A stretch of 14,286 bases of DNA from contig SLGS01000093.1 of NCBI GenBank assembly GCA_007136565.1, positions 1-14,286 on the forward strand. Direction: 5' to 3'. The translations under genes and the position numbers were made by a program. Under the pieces are notes generated by a model. That model saw only the letters and a list, made by a program, of their open reading frames with translations. It made no database searches and was not told where the DNA came from. Of this stretch, positions 1 to 7,502 are shown in pieces. The DNA is from Clostridia bacterium (lineage in GTDB: Bacteria; Bacillota; Sulfobacillia; SLMV01). Positions within the stretch are counted from its first letter, which is position 1. The number at the start of each line of letters is the position of its first letter.

Positions 1-636
1 ATAAACATTGCGGTTTCCCAGGAATTCGCGCACTTGGCGGACTCCCTGGGAATCGATACATACGAGCTGATCCGCGTGGCCAACACCCACCACCGGGTAA
101 ACCTGCTCACCCCGGGCCCCGGCGTGGGAGGATATTGCCTCCCCTACGCCCTACACTACCTGACCCCGCGGGCGGCGGAGCTGGGCATAGACCTACCCCT
201 GGCCAAGCTCGCCCGATCCATTAACGACAACACACCGGCCAGGATCGTCGACCGGTTGGATCAACTCCTGTCCGACAGGGGGCAAGGTATCCGGGGCTGC
301 AACGTGGCCCTGTTGGGACTCGCCATGAAGGACTACTCCGGCGACGACCGCGAAAGCCCGGCGGTGGCCATCGCCGGGGAACTCATCCGTCGCGGGGCGA
401 AACTTCGCGCCCACGATCCCGTGGTCCCCGACGGGCGGGAGTACACGGTCTCGTCGATGGGGGAGGCACTCTCGGGAGCGCGCGCGCTGATTATCGCCGC
501 TCGCCAGGAGGACTTCGACGGAGCGGACTGGCCATCTCTTCTCGCCCTAATGTCCGACGATGCCGTGATCATGGATACCCGCCACCTCCTGGATGATGCG
601 GTTGTCCCGGACGGCGTCCACCTGTGGAAGATTTGA
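1..636 (+). CDS. Nucleotide-sugar dehydrogenase (UDP-glucose/UDP-ManNAc dehydrogenase family), 5'-truncated by the window
   Basis: The frame is open from base 1, so the N-terminal NAD-binding domain lies outside the window; 211 codons remain. The family oxidises a nucleotide sugar at C6 to the uronic acid with NAD+, supplying polysaccharide precursors. The first residues (INIAVSQEFAHLADSLGID) are the central helix of the family. GPGVGGYCLP follows, with the nucleophilic Cys at bases 136-138. The C-terminal domain starts near base 303 with VALLGLAMK and the conserved DRESPA motif, and ends with VIMDTRHLLD. Two family positions look changed. The residue four after the Cys, normally Asp (CxPKD or CIPVD), is Ala (CLPYA). 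The conserved NE in the central helix is QE. The enzyme may therefore be divergent in activity or substrate. It is followed after 22 bases by a glycosyltransferase, consistent with a surface-polysaccharide operon. The family is clear; the substrate is not known. Confidence 0.88.
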   Translation: MNIAVSQEFAHLADSLGIDTYELIRVANTHHRVNLLTPGPGVGGYCLPYALHYLTPRAAELGIDLPLAKLARSINDNTPARIVDRLDQLLSDRGQGIRGCNVALLGLAMKDYSGDDRESPAVAIAGELIRRGAKLRAHDPVVPDGREYTVSSMGEALSGARALIIAARQEDFDGADWPSLLALMSDDAVIMDTRHLLDDAVVPDGVHLWKI

Positions 637-658
637 AGACAGCGGGATTGGAGCCCTA

Positions 659-2062
659 GTGAAAGAAATGGGAAAGGGAAGACATCTCGAACCAGGGGTA
701 TTTATACCCGGGGCGGCGCCATCGAAATCTGCTCCCTTCCGACGGGTGCTCTTGATTTCCTACCTGTTTCCGCCGGTGGGGGGCGGTGGCGTCCAGCGGG
801 CCCTCAAGATGACCCGCTACCTGCCGAAATTCGGGTGGCACCCCCTGGTGGTTTGCGTCGAGGGAATCCCACCGGGGTTCCCCCGAGACCGATGCCTGGA
901 GGACGAGATTCCCGGGGAGGCCGTCGTCGAGCGGATCCCGGAACCAGCGCTGGTTCGCAGGGTGTTTTCCCGGGCCAGGTCGGCCACCTCGCAGGTGCCC
1001 ACCACTTCCGGCGACGGAGCCCCAGCCCGCCCGGGGTCCCGGGTGAAATCCGCGGCCAGGGCGGTGTTGACTCGAGCAAGGGACTACTTCATGTCGCCCG
1101 ACGAGCAGGCACTTTGGGTTCCCGGGGCCGCGACTTCCGCTCACCAGCTGCTGGATGAGTACTCCCCCGATGCGATGATTTCCACCTCCGGACCCGCGAG
1201 CAACCACCTGGTGGCCCTGCGGGTGGCGAAAAGCACGGGGTTACCGTGGATAGCCGATTTTCGCGACCCCTGGGTCGGCAACATGCACTGGGGGGATCTC
1301 CCCGAACGCCGGCGGCGGAAGGAGATCGCGCTGGAAGCATCGGTTGCCGAGTCCGCCTCCGCGGCCACCGCGGTCACCCGCGCCTTCTGCGACGATATCT
1401 CCCGGCGATACCCGAAGTTGCCCGTCGGGCTCATCTACAACGGCTTCGACCCCGCGGACTACTCGGATCTCCCCTCCGCGCCGAACGCCGAGCGAGAGCT
1501 CACCCTGGTCTACGCCGGCGCTCTGTACCCCAGGAGGAGCCCGGAAGTCATGCTCAGGGCCCTTCACCAGCTGAAGATGGCGGGTGAGATCTCCCCGGGA
1601 GAGATCAGGGTGATATTCGCGGGCATCTTCGATTACCCCGGTAGATCGGACAATCGTCGGCTGGTTAGGGAACTGGATTTGGAGGACGAGGTCTACGCCG
1701 TCGGGAGTCTCGGGCATCGCGCGGTCCTGGAACTCATGGCCCGAGCCGACGGCTTACTCTTGGTGGGCGATGATACCCCCGGGGCCGGCGATTACATACC
1801 CGGAAAGATCTACGAATACCTGGCCCTCGGAAAGCCCGTACTGGGCACGCAGGCCCGGGGAGAGGCCCGGGACATCCTCGAGGCCACGGGCAGGGCGTAC
1901 CTTTGCGATCCCGGGGACCCCGAGGGCGCCGTCGCGGTTCTCCGCAGTTTCCTGGCGTCTCCCCCGGATGCCTCGGGATATACCCCCGATCTTCACCCCT
2001 ATCGCAGGGATCACCAGGCCGCACAAATGGCCTGGCTCCTGGACGAACTGGTCTCCCGGTAG
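659..2062 (+). CDS. GT4-type (GT-B fold) glycosyltransferase
   Basis: A 467-residue protein that probably transfers a sugar from a nucleotide donor during polysaccharide assembly at the cytoplasmic face of the membrane. I chose the GTG at 659 because GGAG (650-653) lies five bases upstream and this start clears the preceding gene; an ATG at 668 is an alternative. The N-terminal Rossmann half begins LLISYLFPP followed by a Gly-rich GGGGVQRA loop (about residues 31-48). A characteristic IADFRDPW is at about 198-205 and YNGFD at about 260-264. The C-terminal donor-binding half starts at VYAGALYPRR (about 284) and contains PGKIYEYLALGKPVLG (about 381-396), where the Glu of the EYLALGKP segment is the usual nucleotide-sugar contact in GT4 enzymes. 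It is the second gene of the operon after the nucleotide-sugar dehydrogenase and converges on the minus-strand genes. The exact sugar and linkage cannot be read from the sequence. Confidence 0.88.
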   Translation: MKEMGKGRHLEPGVFIPGAAPSKSAPFRRVLLISYLFPPVGGGGVQRALKMTRYLPKFGWHPLVVCVEGIPPGFPRDRCLEDEIPGEAVVERIPEPALVRRVFSRARSATSQVPTTSGDGAPARPGSRVKSAARAVLTRARDYFMSPDEQALWVPGAATSAHQLLDEYSPDAMISTSGPASNHLVALRVAKSTGLPWIADFRDPWVGNMHWGDLPERRRRKEIALEASVAESASAATAVTRAFCDDISRRYPKLPVGLIYNGFDPADYSDLPSAPNAERELTLVYAGALYPRRSPEVMLRALHQLKMAGEISPGEIRVIFAGIFDYPGRSDNRRLVRELDLEDEVYAVGSLGHRAVLELMARADGLLLVGDDTPGAGDYIPGKIYEYLALGKPVLGTQARGEARDILEATGRAYLCDPGDPEGAVAVLRSFLASPPDASGYTPDLHPYRRDHQAAQMAWLLDELVSR

Positions 2063-2065
2063 AAT

Positions 2066-2079
2066 CCCCGAGCCCGGGG
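2066..2079. terminator. Short GC hairpin between convergent genes (weak terminator candidate)
   Basis: The 38-base gap between the convergent stops (2062 and 2101) contains CCCCG-AGCC-CGGGG, a 5-bp stem with a 4-base loop. There is no T-run on either side, so intrinsic termination is only suggested by position. Confidence 0.22.
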
Positions 2080-2100
2080 GCGACCGTCATCCGGCCGGGG

Positions 2101-4494
2101 CTACTCCAACGGGCTCCTGCGGATGTGTTCCAGGATCTCATCCACGGGTACCGGTCCGATGGAGGGGTCGTCGAAGCGGTAGAAGCGGAAGAAGGTCTCC
2201 TGCTTGTACCATCCGACGCCCGGCAGGGGTGCGCGAACTTCCACGGTGTACTCCACCAGTCGCCCCTCTTCCGGATCGATGCGAACCTCGACGGACACCG
2301 CCCCGGGAACTCCCCCGCCATTTATCGCAAGGGTTTCGACGGGGTCGGCCCCCGCGGCTTGCAGCCATTCGTCCATGCCCAGATCGGCGGAAAACACCAG
2401 GGCCGGCAACCCCAACACGCTACCCGTACCCCGGGACTCCAGGTCGGGGGCAATCGTCTCCAGCCATCCGAAATCGGCGAAGGGATCCAGGGATACCCGG
2501 GCCTCGCCCTCGTCGTGCCATAGACCCCGTTCCTCCGCGTAAAGGGAATCGTCCCATCGGAAGAATCTCAGCGGATTGGCGTTAACTCGCACGTTGGACA
2601 CGTAACCGCCGGGTAGGTTAACGACGCCGTCGAACATGGCGTTCACCTGTCGCTTCCCGTGGTGGGTGGCTATCCAGCCCGTGTACCAAAACTTCTCCTC
2701 GGAGCGGGTGTTCCGGACTGCATCCGCTACGAAACCTGCGACGTCGGAGATTTCCGTGTCCGCGATCTGGCAACCCCCGGGGAGGAGCGGAGCGGGAGTT
2801 AGTTGCCCCGTTGCCTCCGCCGAGGGATATTCACCCGAATAGCCCACGGCGCCGACGGTCAGCGAGATCACCACCACCGCGGCGGATGCCGCCAACACCA
2901 GTACTCGGGCGCGGGACAGGCCAATACCCGAGCGAAGGCGAGCGACGGCCAGCAGGACCAAGAGCAGCCCGACCCCGATCCAAAGCGCTGTCGTGACGGG
3001 CATGCGGTGATCCGATAGGACCCAGAACCGGTGTTCACCGAAACGGGTACCGACCAACTCCGGGGAGCCGTCGCCGGTCACGTCCAGGGAGCGAACGTCG
3101 ACCAGGGCCATCATGGAACGCCAGGTGGGAACGAGGGTGCCATTCTCGAGGCGATACCCGGATAGGTAGCGCAAGGGATGGGCCCGCACCCGGCTCCTGC
3201 TCAGGGCGACTATCTCGGGGGTATCACCCTCCCGGGGAATCACGGTCTCGAATCGGAAGGTGGGATCGTCTTCTCGGGCCATCCACAGGAGTTCCCAGGA
3301 GCCGCCGATGGCGGGGCGGAGTATCCTCGAGGGCGAGTGCACCGAGGACATCAGCAGTTCGTCGAGACCGTCGCCGGTGACATCGGCAACCACGAATTCG
3401 GCCAGTTCTACGTCCTCGACCAGATCCGCCCCCAGGGTGTGGCTTCGGGAGAGACCCTCGCCTTGGATCCCGTAGACTTCGAGATCGCGCCCCAAGAGGG
3501 CGATGGCCTCGCCATCGGCGGTCTGCAACGGCCCGACGATGCGCGTAGCCGAGGTGGGAGCGGTATGGGGGAGCCCCCCGGTTTCCACGGAGATTTCCCC
3601 GTCGGCCAGGGTCGCCTCGAAATCATCTCCCCATCGCAGGCTATCGTATATCCCCCCGGAGGCCTCCAGGCGCCGTCGGATGACCTCCGACATCATCTCG
3701 GTCGCCAGCACCGGCGGGTTGCCCAGGCGGAGTACGTTTTCGACCAGGTCGGGCGTCGAAATGGCGGCTTCCACGCCACCGGGGCCCAGGTGATAATAGG
3801 GAATCCCCGGGTAGTGTCCCCCGCGGCCCTCCAGGAGGGATATGTCGACATCTCTCTCCACCAGGAGCCCATCCTCGGGCGCGAAGAAGCGAAGCCGGAT
3901 CTCCTCGTCCCTTAGCACCCGGACTCGCCCTTGGGCCACACCGTCGTCCTCGACGGGATCTGCGTCGCGGGGTGCCCCCGGGATGGCTATCCCCTCCTCT
4001 CCGTCGACGATAATCCGTTCGGCGGGGAAGTAATCGAAGGTGGGAGAAGTGTAGAGCCGATCACTCGTCTGCCCGACGAGGAAACGATTGTAGGCGCGAA
4101 TTTCGTCGCCGGGGGCCAGCGAGAGCAGGATGACCGCGGCCAGGAGGACGCCCAGGAGCTGGTCGATCTGGGCCCGGGCGTAAATCCGGGTCACTGCGAG
4201 GACCAGGAGGACGACCACCGTGCCGCGGATCACCCCGTCGATCCCACCCAGCGTGGCCACGGAATCCAAACCGATCCTCATGATCAATGCCGCCAGCACC
4301 AGGGATCCCCAGGTGCGCAAGGATTCCATCGGGGTCAGGGCGCAGAATATGCCGATGAATCCGATGAGCACCGAGAAACCCAGGTGGGAGTACTCCAGTG
4401 TCCCGGGGACCACGAGCAGGGAGTAGACCAGGATCGCCAGGGTGGCCAGGAGGTAGGTGGAGACGAATCGGATGGCGCAGAACCGCTGGGACAT
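2101..4494 (-). CDS. Large multi-domain membrane protein with FG-GAP/VCBS-like motifs, function unknown
   Basis: A 797-residue protein I cannot assign to a named family. The ATG at 4494 is preferred over one six codons upstream because GGAG at 4503-4500 sits five bases before it and it overlaps the ligase stop as TGATG, implying translational coupling. Roughly five hydrophobic segments fill residues 10-128. A soluble region follows (about 130-500) carrying two DVTGDG motifs at 371-376 and 471-476, exactly 100 residues apart and each followed by an acidic/hydrophobic turn, as in FG-GAP/VCBS beta-propeller blades that bind Ca2+. Two more membrane segments lie at about 503-520 and 531-552. A C-terminal region of about 240 residues, rich in aromatic beta-strand patterns with paired Trp/Tyr, vaguely recalls LppX/LolA-type folds (weak). 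By topology the soluble parts are probably outside the cell. Pairing with an O-antigen ligase suggests a role in surface-polymer assembly or attachment, which is inference. Confidence 0.8.
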   Translation of the reverse strand: MSQRFCAIRFVSTYLLATLAILVYSLLVVPGTLEYSHLGFSVLIGFIGIFCALTPMESLRTWGSLVLAALIMRIGLDSVATLGGIDGVIRGTVVVLLVLAVTRIYARAQIDQLLGVLLAAVILLSLAPGDEIRAYNRFLVGQTSDRLYTSPTFDYFPAERIIVDGEEGIAIPGAPRDADPVEDDGVAQGRVRVLRDEEIRLRFFAPEDGLLVERDVDISLLEGRGGHYPGIPYYHLGPGGVEAAISTPDLVENVLRLGNPPVLATEMMSEVIRRRLEASGGIYDSLRWGDDFEATLADGEISVETGGLPHTAPTSATRIVGPLQTADGEAIALLGRDLEVYGIQGEGLSRSHTLGADLVEDVELAEFVVADVTGDGLDELLMSSVHSPSRILRPAIGGSWELLWMAREDDPTFRFETVIPREGDTPEIVALSRSRVRAHPLRYLSGYRLENGTLVPTWRSMMALVDVRSLDVTGDGSPELVGTRFGEHRFWVLSDHRMPVTTALWIGVGLLLVLLAVARLRSGIGLSRARVLVLAASAAVVVISLTVGAVGYSGEYPSAEATGQLTPAPLLPGGCQIADTEISDVAGFVADAVRNTRSEEKFWYTGWIATHHGKRQVNAMFDGVVNLPGGYVSNVRVNANPLRFFRWDDSLYAEERGLWHDEGEARVSLDPFADFGWLETIAPDLESRGTGSVLGLPALVFSADLGMDEWLQAAGADPVETLAINGGGVPGAVSVEVRIDPEEGRLVEYTVEVRAPLPGVGWYKQETFFRFYRFDDPSIGPVPVDEILEHIRRSPLE

Positions 4495-5765
4495 CACGAC
4501 TCCACCTCGCATCCGTCACGAGCCATGAGCATCAACCCGGCGGCGAACCAAAAGTAAGCGTTCATGTAGGGTACTTCGAAGATGTTCTCGACTCCGTTGT
4601 GCAAAAGCACCGCCAGCAGGCCGCACAGGACCCCCGCGGATATCTTCCACCATCGCGTTCCCCCGGCATCCATCCAACGCCTGTAAGCGGCGTGGACCAG
4701 GGTGAAGGTCCAGGCCAAGAATGCCGCGAGACCGACCAACCCCGTCTCGGCCAGGGTCTTCACGTAGTAATTGTCCACGTAGGATATCCCGAAATGACGC
4801 GCCGCCACCGCTCCCCCGTATCGGCCCGGACCCAGCCCGAACAATGGCCGGGAACGGAGCTGATCGTAGGCGCGGAGCCATCGACCCAGCCGCCCGTCCA
4901 GGGCACTTTTCTCCAGGTATTCCTCGGTGAACACCGCCAGGAACCTGGTGCGGATCTGCGGCAAACCCAGCCCGACCAACAAAGAGACCACCAGCAGGAC
5001 AGCGAAGACCCGCTTGTCCAGTATGAAGGTGATGATGAGGACCGCACCCGCGAAGGCGAGCCAAGCCCCCCTCGAAAAGGTCAACAGGAGCGTGAGGCCC
5101 GTTATGCCAGCGGCCAGGGCCCAAAGGAAGCGATGGAGGGGGCGCCGCTCACCCCAGGCCAGTCCGGCGATGACCGCGGTGGCCAGGGCCATGTGACCGC
5201 CGAGGACGTTGGGACTTTGTACGATGGAAAAGATCCTTATCCCTATGGTCTCCGTCATGTCCACCCAACCGGCGGGGGTCTCCACTCCCAGGATGGGCTG
5301 GATCAATCCCAGGCCCGCCACCAGGGTGGCGCTGGCGCCCAGGGCCCAGAACAACCCGTACCGCAACCGGTGGGAGTCCACCAGGTGGCGGGCGACGAAG
5401 AAGAGGGGTATGAACTGGAGACTGGCCCGCAAACCCTCGAAGGCGGCCCACGGGTAGTTCAAGTCCAGGGCCAAGGAGGCGACGTTGAGGGCGAGCAGGG
5501 GCATCAGGGCGGGCAGGAACCTGGCCTCTCCGGCCTCCCTGCGGGCGAGAACGGCGAGGATCAAGAGGGCCAACAACGCCTGATCCCAGAGGGGGGCAAG
5601 AGTGGACACCACCGGGATCCTGCGCAGGGTGTAGTCCACCACCGGAAACAGGACCACAAGGTATAGGCCGATCCGTATCGGCAGATCGGCCGAGGGAGAC
5701 GCCAGGATATCCATCAGGGATCGAAATCTTCTGTTGCCGGCGTGAAGCAGGCCGCGCACCGTCAT
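4494..5765 (-). CDS. O-antigen ligase / Wzy-type polymerase family membrane protein
   Basis: A 423-residue polytopic membrane protein with about ten to twelve hydrophobic segments. WaaL/Wzy-family proteins transfer or polymerise lipid-linked glycan units on the outer face of the membrane. Landmarks fit the Wzy_C family: GIRIFSIVQSPNVLGG at about 175-190; TFSRGAWLAF at about 229-238; and the periplasmic loop RPLFGLGPGRYG (306-317) leading to DNYYVKTLAETGLVGL (331-346), which matches the family's loop-then-helix pattern. The ATG at 5765 has GGGAGG (5777-5772) six bases upstream, and an extended -10 promoter lies just before it. The stop overlaps the start of the 797-residue membrane protein. 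In a Gram-positive-like host the substrate would be a teichoic acid, capsule or secreted polysaccharide rather than LPS. Whether it ligates, polymerises, or glycosylates proteins cannot be decided from sequence. Confidence 0.87.
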   Translation of the reverse strand: MTVRGLLHAGNRRFRSLMDILASPSADLPIRIGLYLVVLFPVVDYTLRRIPVVSTLAPLWDQALLALLILAVLARREAGEARFLPALMPLLALNVASLALDLNYPWAAFEGLRASLQFIPLFFVARHLVDSHRLRYGLFWALGASATLVAGLGLIQPILGVETPAGWVDMTETIGIRIFSIVQSPNVLGGHMALATAVIAGLAWGERRPLHRFLWALAAGITGLTLLLTFSRGAWLAFAGAVLIITFILDKRVFAVLLVVSLLVGLGLPQIRTRFLAVFTEEYLEKSALDGRLGRWLRAYDQLRSRPLFGLGPGRYGGAVAARHFGISYVDNYYVKTLAETGLVGLAAFLAWTFTLVHAAYRRWMDAGGTRWWKISAGVLCGLLAVLLHNGVENIFEVPYMNAYFWFAAGLMLMARDGCEVES

Positions 5766-5795
5766 GGTAAGCCTCCCTCGCAGAGCTCTCGAAGA

Positions 5796-5804
5796 ATTAT
5801 ATCA
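5796..5804 (-). promoter_or_regulatory. Extended -10 promoter candidate for the ligase gene pair
   Basis: Minus-strand TGATATAAT is a perfect TATAAT preceded by the TGn extension, in otherwise very GC-rich DNA. It lies in the 52-base gap between the YtxC-like gene stop (5818) and the ligase ATG (5765). No good -35 box is visible at 17 bases (TCGCTG), as is common for extended -10 promoters. The predicted transcript would start near 5790, giving a leader of about 25 bases with the GGGAGG ribosome site. Confidence 0.5.
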
Positions 5805-5817
5805 GAGGGATGCACCA

Positions 5818-6621
5818 TCAGCGAGACGACCGAACCCCGAGGCAGAGGGTGCAGCCGAAGCAGGCGTCGAGATCATCGATGAGCGAGGGCAGCCTAGAAG
5901 CTCCGCTCCAGGCCTCCCACCAGTTGGCGGGATCGTGTACGGTGAGCACCGGGACCCTGTGGGAAACCAGGTAACGAAGGACGAACTCCGCGAGGTCGAT
6001 ATCCTCGATCCAGCCCCTCATCAGTACGGTCCCCTCGACGTCGGACAGGAATATTGCGCCCTCGGGGGTCAACACCAGGTCCATCTCGGCGTCGTCGATC
6101 CCGGGACCGCGCCCGGGCCCACCCGTTATCCACTCGGCCACGGCGCGATCGACGCGTTTTTCCAGCGCGCGCCGATAGCGAACGGCGCGAAACGAGAGAA
6201 AACCCTCGAGGATCAGGTGGTCCTCCTCCCGGAGGAAATCCTCGATCTCTCCGAACACGCAATTGCGGCGCCTCACCCATTCCTCGTCCGGTCGAGATAT
6301 CGGTTGAAGCAGCTCGCGGAGCGCTTCGCTTAGGTACTCGCCATCCTCCTCCAGCAGGGCCGGAAAGCGTTCCTGCAATATGGCTCCCACCAGGCGCGGC
6401 TCCCAATCGTACATCACCGTGTTCGCCAGGGAGTCCGCGACCACCTCGACGGCGCGCGAGCGGAATCTCTTGGGATGGGATAGCACCAGTGTCCTGGGTT
6501 TTTGCCGGGCACGCTCTCCGACGGAAACACCCCGGCCGGCGATGCGCGCCCGCCCCTCCAACCGCGATCGCAACTCAGCGGCAAAGCTCTCGCACGTTAT
6601 CAAAATGTTGGGCTCGGTCAC
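5818..6621 (-). CDS. YtxC-like protein (putative sporulation-associated family)
   Basis: A 267-residue soluble protein. The GTG at 6621 is chosen because GGGGAGG lies eight bases upstream; starting further upstream would run into the hairpin region. The sequence resembles the YtxC family known from endospore-forming Bacillota, whose biochemical role is unknown. The resemblance rests on VADSLANTVMYDWEPRLV at about 61-78, and on LILEGFLSFRAVRYRRAL at about 136-153 followed by EKRVDRAVAEW. The C-terminus has a tight Cys cluster, CFGCTLC (residues 254, 257 and 260), preceded by VLTVHDPANWW; three closely spaced Cys could bind metal, but this is not shown. The N-terminal half is Arg-rich. The gene stands apart: a GC hairpin separates it from rpmF and its own downstream gap contains a promoter for the next unit. 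In many actinobacteria rnc follows rpmF, but that is not the case here. The family call comes from recalled pattern similarity only. Confidence 0.6.
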   Translation of the reverse strand: MTEPNILITCESFAAELRSRLEGRARIAGRGVSVGERARQKPRTLVLSHPKRFRSRAVEVVADSLANTVMYDWEPRLVGAILQERFPALLEEDGEYLSEALRELLQPISRPDEEWVRRRNCVFGEIEDFLREEDHLILEGFLSFRAVRYRRALEKRVDRAVAEWITGGPGRGPGIDDAEMDLVLTPEGAIFLSDVEGTVLMRGWIEDIDLAEFVLRYLVSHRVPVLTVHDPANWWEAWSGASRLPSLIDDLDACFGCTLCLGVRSSR

Positions 6622-6670
6622 TCCCGCCGCCTCCCCGCGGAAACTGGATCGACATCGCGCCCACGACAAA

Positions 6671-6697
6671 CGGCCCCCGAGGATTGGCCGGGGGCCG
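6671..6697 (-). terminator. Rho-independent-type terminator after rpmF
   Basis: A perfect 9-bp inverted repeat, CGGCCCCCG (6671-6679) and CGGGGGCCG (6689-6697), with a 9-base loop starts about 24 bases beyond the rpmF stop. Read on the minus strand, the hairpin is followed by TTTGTC, a short U-run. It fits the end of the yceD-rpmF transcript and isolates the YtxC-like gene. Confidence 0.6.
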
Positions 6698-6720
6698 AAG
6701 CCATTTGCGGGACATCTTCG

Positions 6721-6897
6721 CTACTTGACGGCCTTCGCCTGGCGCCCATCGTAATGCCCGCAGCTGGGACATACGCGGTGGGGCAGCTTGAGTTCCTGGC
6801 AGTTGGAGCACTCTCCGAGGTTCGGAGTCTTTGCCTTCCACTGGGAACGGCGGCGGTCCCTTCTGGACTTAGAATGTTTTTTCTTCGGTACGGCCAC
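6721..6897 (-). CDS. rpmF: 50S ribosomal protein L32
   Basis: A 58-residue basic protein starting VAVPKKKHSKSRRDRRRSQW, the standard L32 N-terminus. It is followed by a zinc ribbon made of two CxxC knuckles, CSNC and CPSC, separated by about ten residues (CSNCQELKLPHRVCPSC), as in zinc-containing L32 of many Gram-positive and thermophilic bacteria. The GTG at 6897 gives exactly the family N-terminus (normally MAVPK); the frame extends further upstream but overlaps yceD. The start lies five bases after the yceD stop, the near-universal yceD-rpmF pair, and GGAGG/AGGTGAG stretches precede it. A GC hairpin terminator follows. L32 is part of the large ribosomal subunit near the peptide exit region. 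Carrying the Cys-containing form implies zinc-dependent folding; no Cys-free paralogue is visible in this window. Confidence 0.96.
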   Translation of the reverse strand: MAVPKKKHSKSRRDRRRSQWKAKTPNLGECSNCQELKLPHRVCPSCGHYDGRQAKAVK

Positions 6898-6902
6898 AAT
6901 TC

Positions 6903-7472
6903 TCACCTTCCTCCGTCGGACCCGGTGCCCTTGTCGGTCCCGGACAGCTGAGCCTTGAGCTTTTCCAGCTCCGCCAACCGGGGATCGACTTCCTCGGTGG
7001 GACAATCGCAAGTCCCCAGGTTGAGATCCTGCCCGCACTGGGGACAAAGACCTCGACAATCGGAACTACAAAGCACCTTGGTGGGCAGGGCCAATATCAG
7101 GTCTTCCCTCACCCGGGGAGCAACGTCGACGGTCTTGCCGTCTTTGCTCCTGGGGATTATGTCCTCCCCTTCGTCCTCGTCCTCGGGGAGTCTCTCTCCC
7201 CGGGCGAGCACCCGAGCGTAAAAATCAACCGGCAATTCGATCCGGGCGGTGGCGAGGCAACGGTGACACGCGGTCTCCGCTTCGACGGATCCGTGTATCC
7301 TGAGGATCCATCTCTCACCGTCCTTTTGCATATCGAAGGTCAGTTCGGACCCCTCTTGCACGTGGACGGGGTAACCGCTCCAATCGAAAGCCACCACATC
7401 AACGACGACTTGGCCATCGACGCGTCCTCCGTCGGACACGTCGGGCCGGTGGACGACAATCTCCATACCCAT
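6903..7472 (-). CDS. yceD: YceD/DUF177 family protein (large-subunit rRNA accumulation protein)
   Basis: A 189-residue DUF177 protein. Members affect 23S rRNA accumulation in bacteria and plants and almost always sit immediately upstream of rpmF, as here with a 5-base gap. The N-terminal beta-rich part ends with a CHRC knuckle (69-72). An acidic stretch, LPEDEDEGEDII, lies at about 95-106. The C-terminal hallmark is ILALPTKVLC followed by a Cys-rich cluster: Cys at 135, 139, 143, 146, 155 and 157, with CGQDLN and then DPRLAELEKLK at 163-173. The full Cys set suggests zinc binding. The ATG at 7472 has AGGGGTGAG upstream; an in-frame ATG two codons later (7466) is possible. A TTGAAT/TAGAAT promoter candidate lies just upstream within the end of the protease gene, so yceD-rpmF may be transcribed separately from the genes before it. 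Confidence 0.93.
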   Translation of the reverse strand: MGMEIVVHRPDVSDGGRVDGQVVVDVVAFDWSGYPVHVQEGSELTFDMQKDGERWILRIHGSVEAETACHRCLATARIELPVDFYARVLARGERLPEDEDEGEDIIPRSKDGKTVDVAPRVREDLILALPTKVLCSSDCRGLCPQCGQDLNLGTCDCPTEEVDPRLAELEKLKAQLSGTDKGTGSDGGR

Positions 7473-7502
7473 GGTGGCTCACCCCTCGAGAATCACCAAT
7501 AC

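Noticed and set aside
593..658. Upstream extension of the glycosyltransferase to an earlier ATG
   Set aside because: It would overlap the dehydrogenase gene, lacks a ribosome site and adds no family sequence; the GTG at 659 has GGAG at the right distance.
656..1207. Minus-strand frame opposite the glycosyltransferase start
   Set aside because: Gly/Pro/Arg-rich shadow of the GT4 gene, which has clear domain motifs on the plus strand.
1770..2585. 271-codon plus-strand frame spanning the glycosyltransferase end and the convergent gene
   Set aside because: Pro/Arg-rich shadow translation that crosses a gene boundary on two strands; nothing recognisable.
3178..4557. Long plus-strand frames opposite the 797-residue membrane protein (245 and 208 codons)
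   Set aside because: Low-information composition and no ribosome sites or domain signatures; the minus-strand frame has coherent membrane and DVTGDG motifs.
4398..5666. 422-codon open frame on the plus strand opposite the ligase
   Set aside because: The protein is Gln/Gly/Glu-rich with no family pattern and lies antisense to a clear membrane-protein gene; in GC-rich DNA such antisense frames arise from codon bias.
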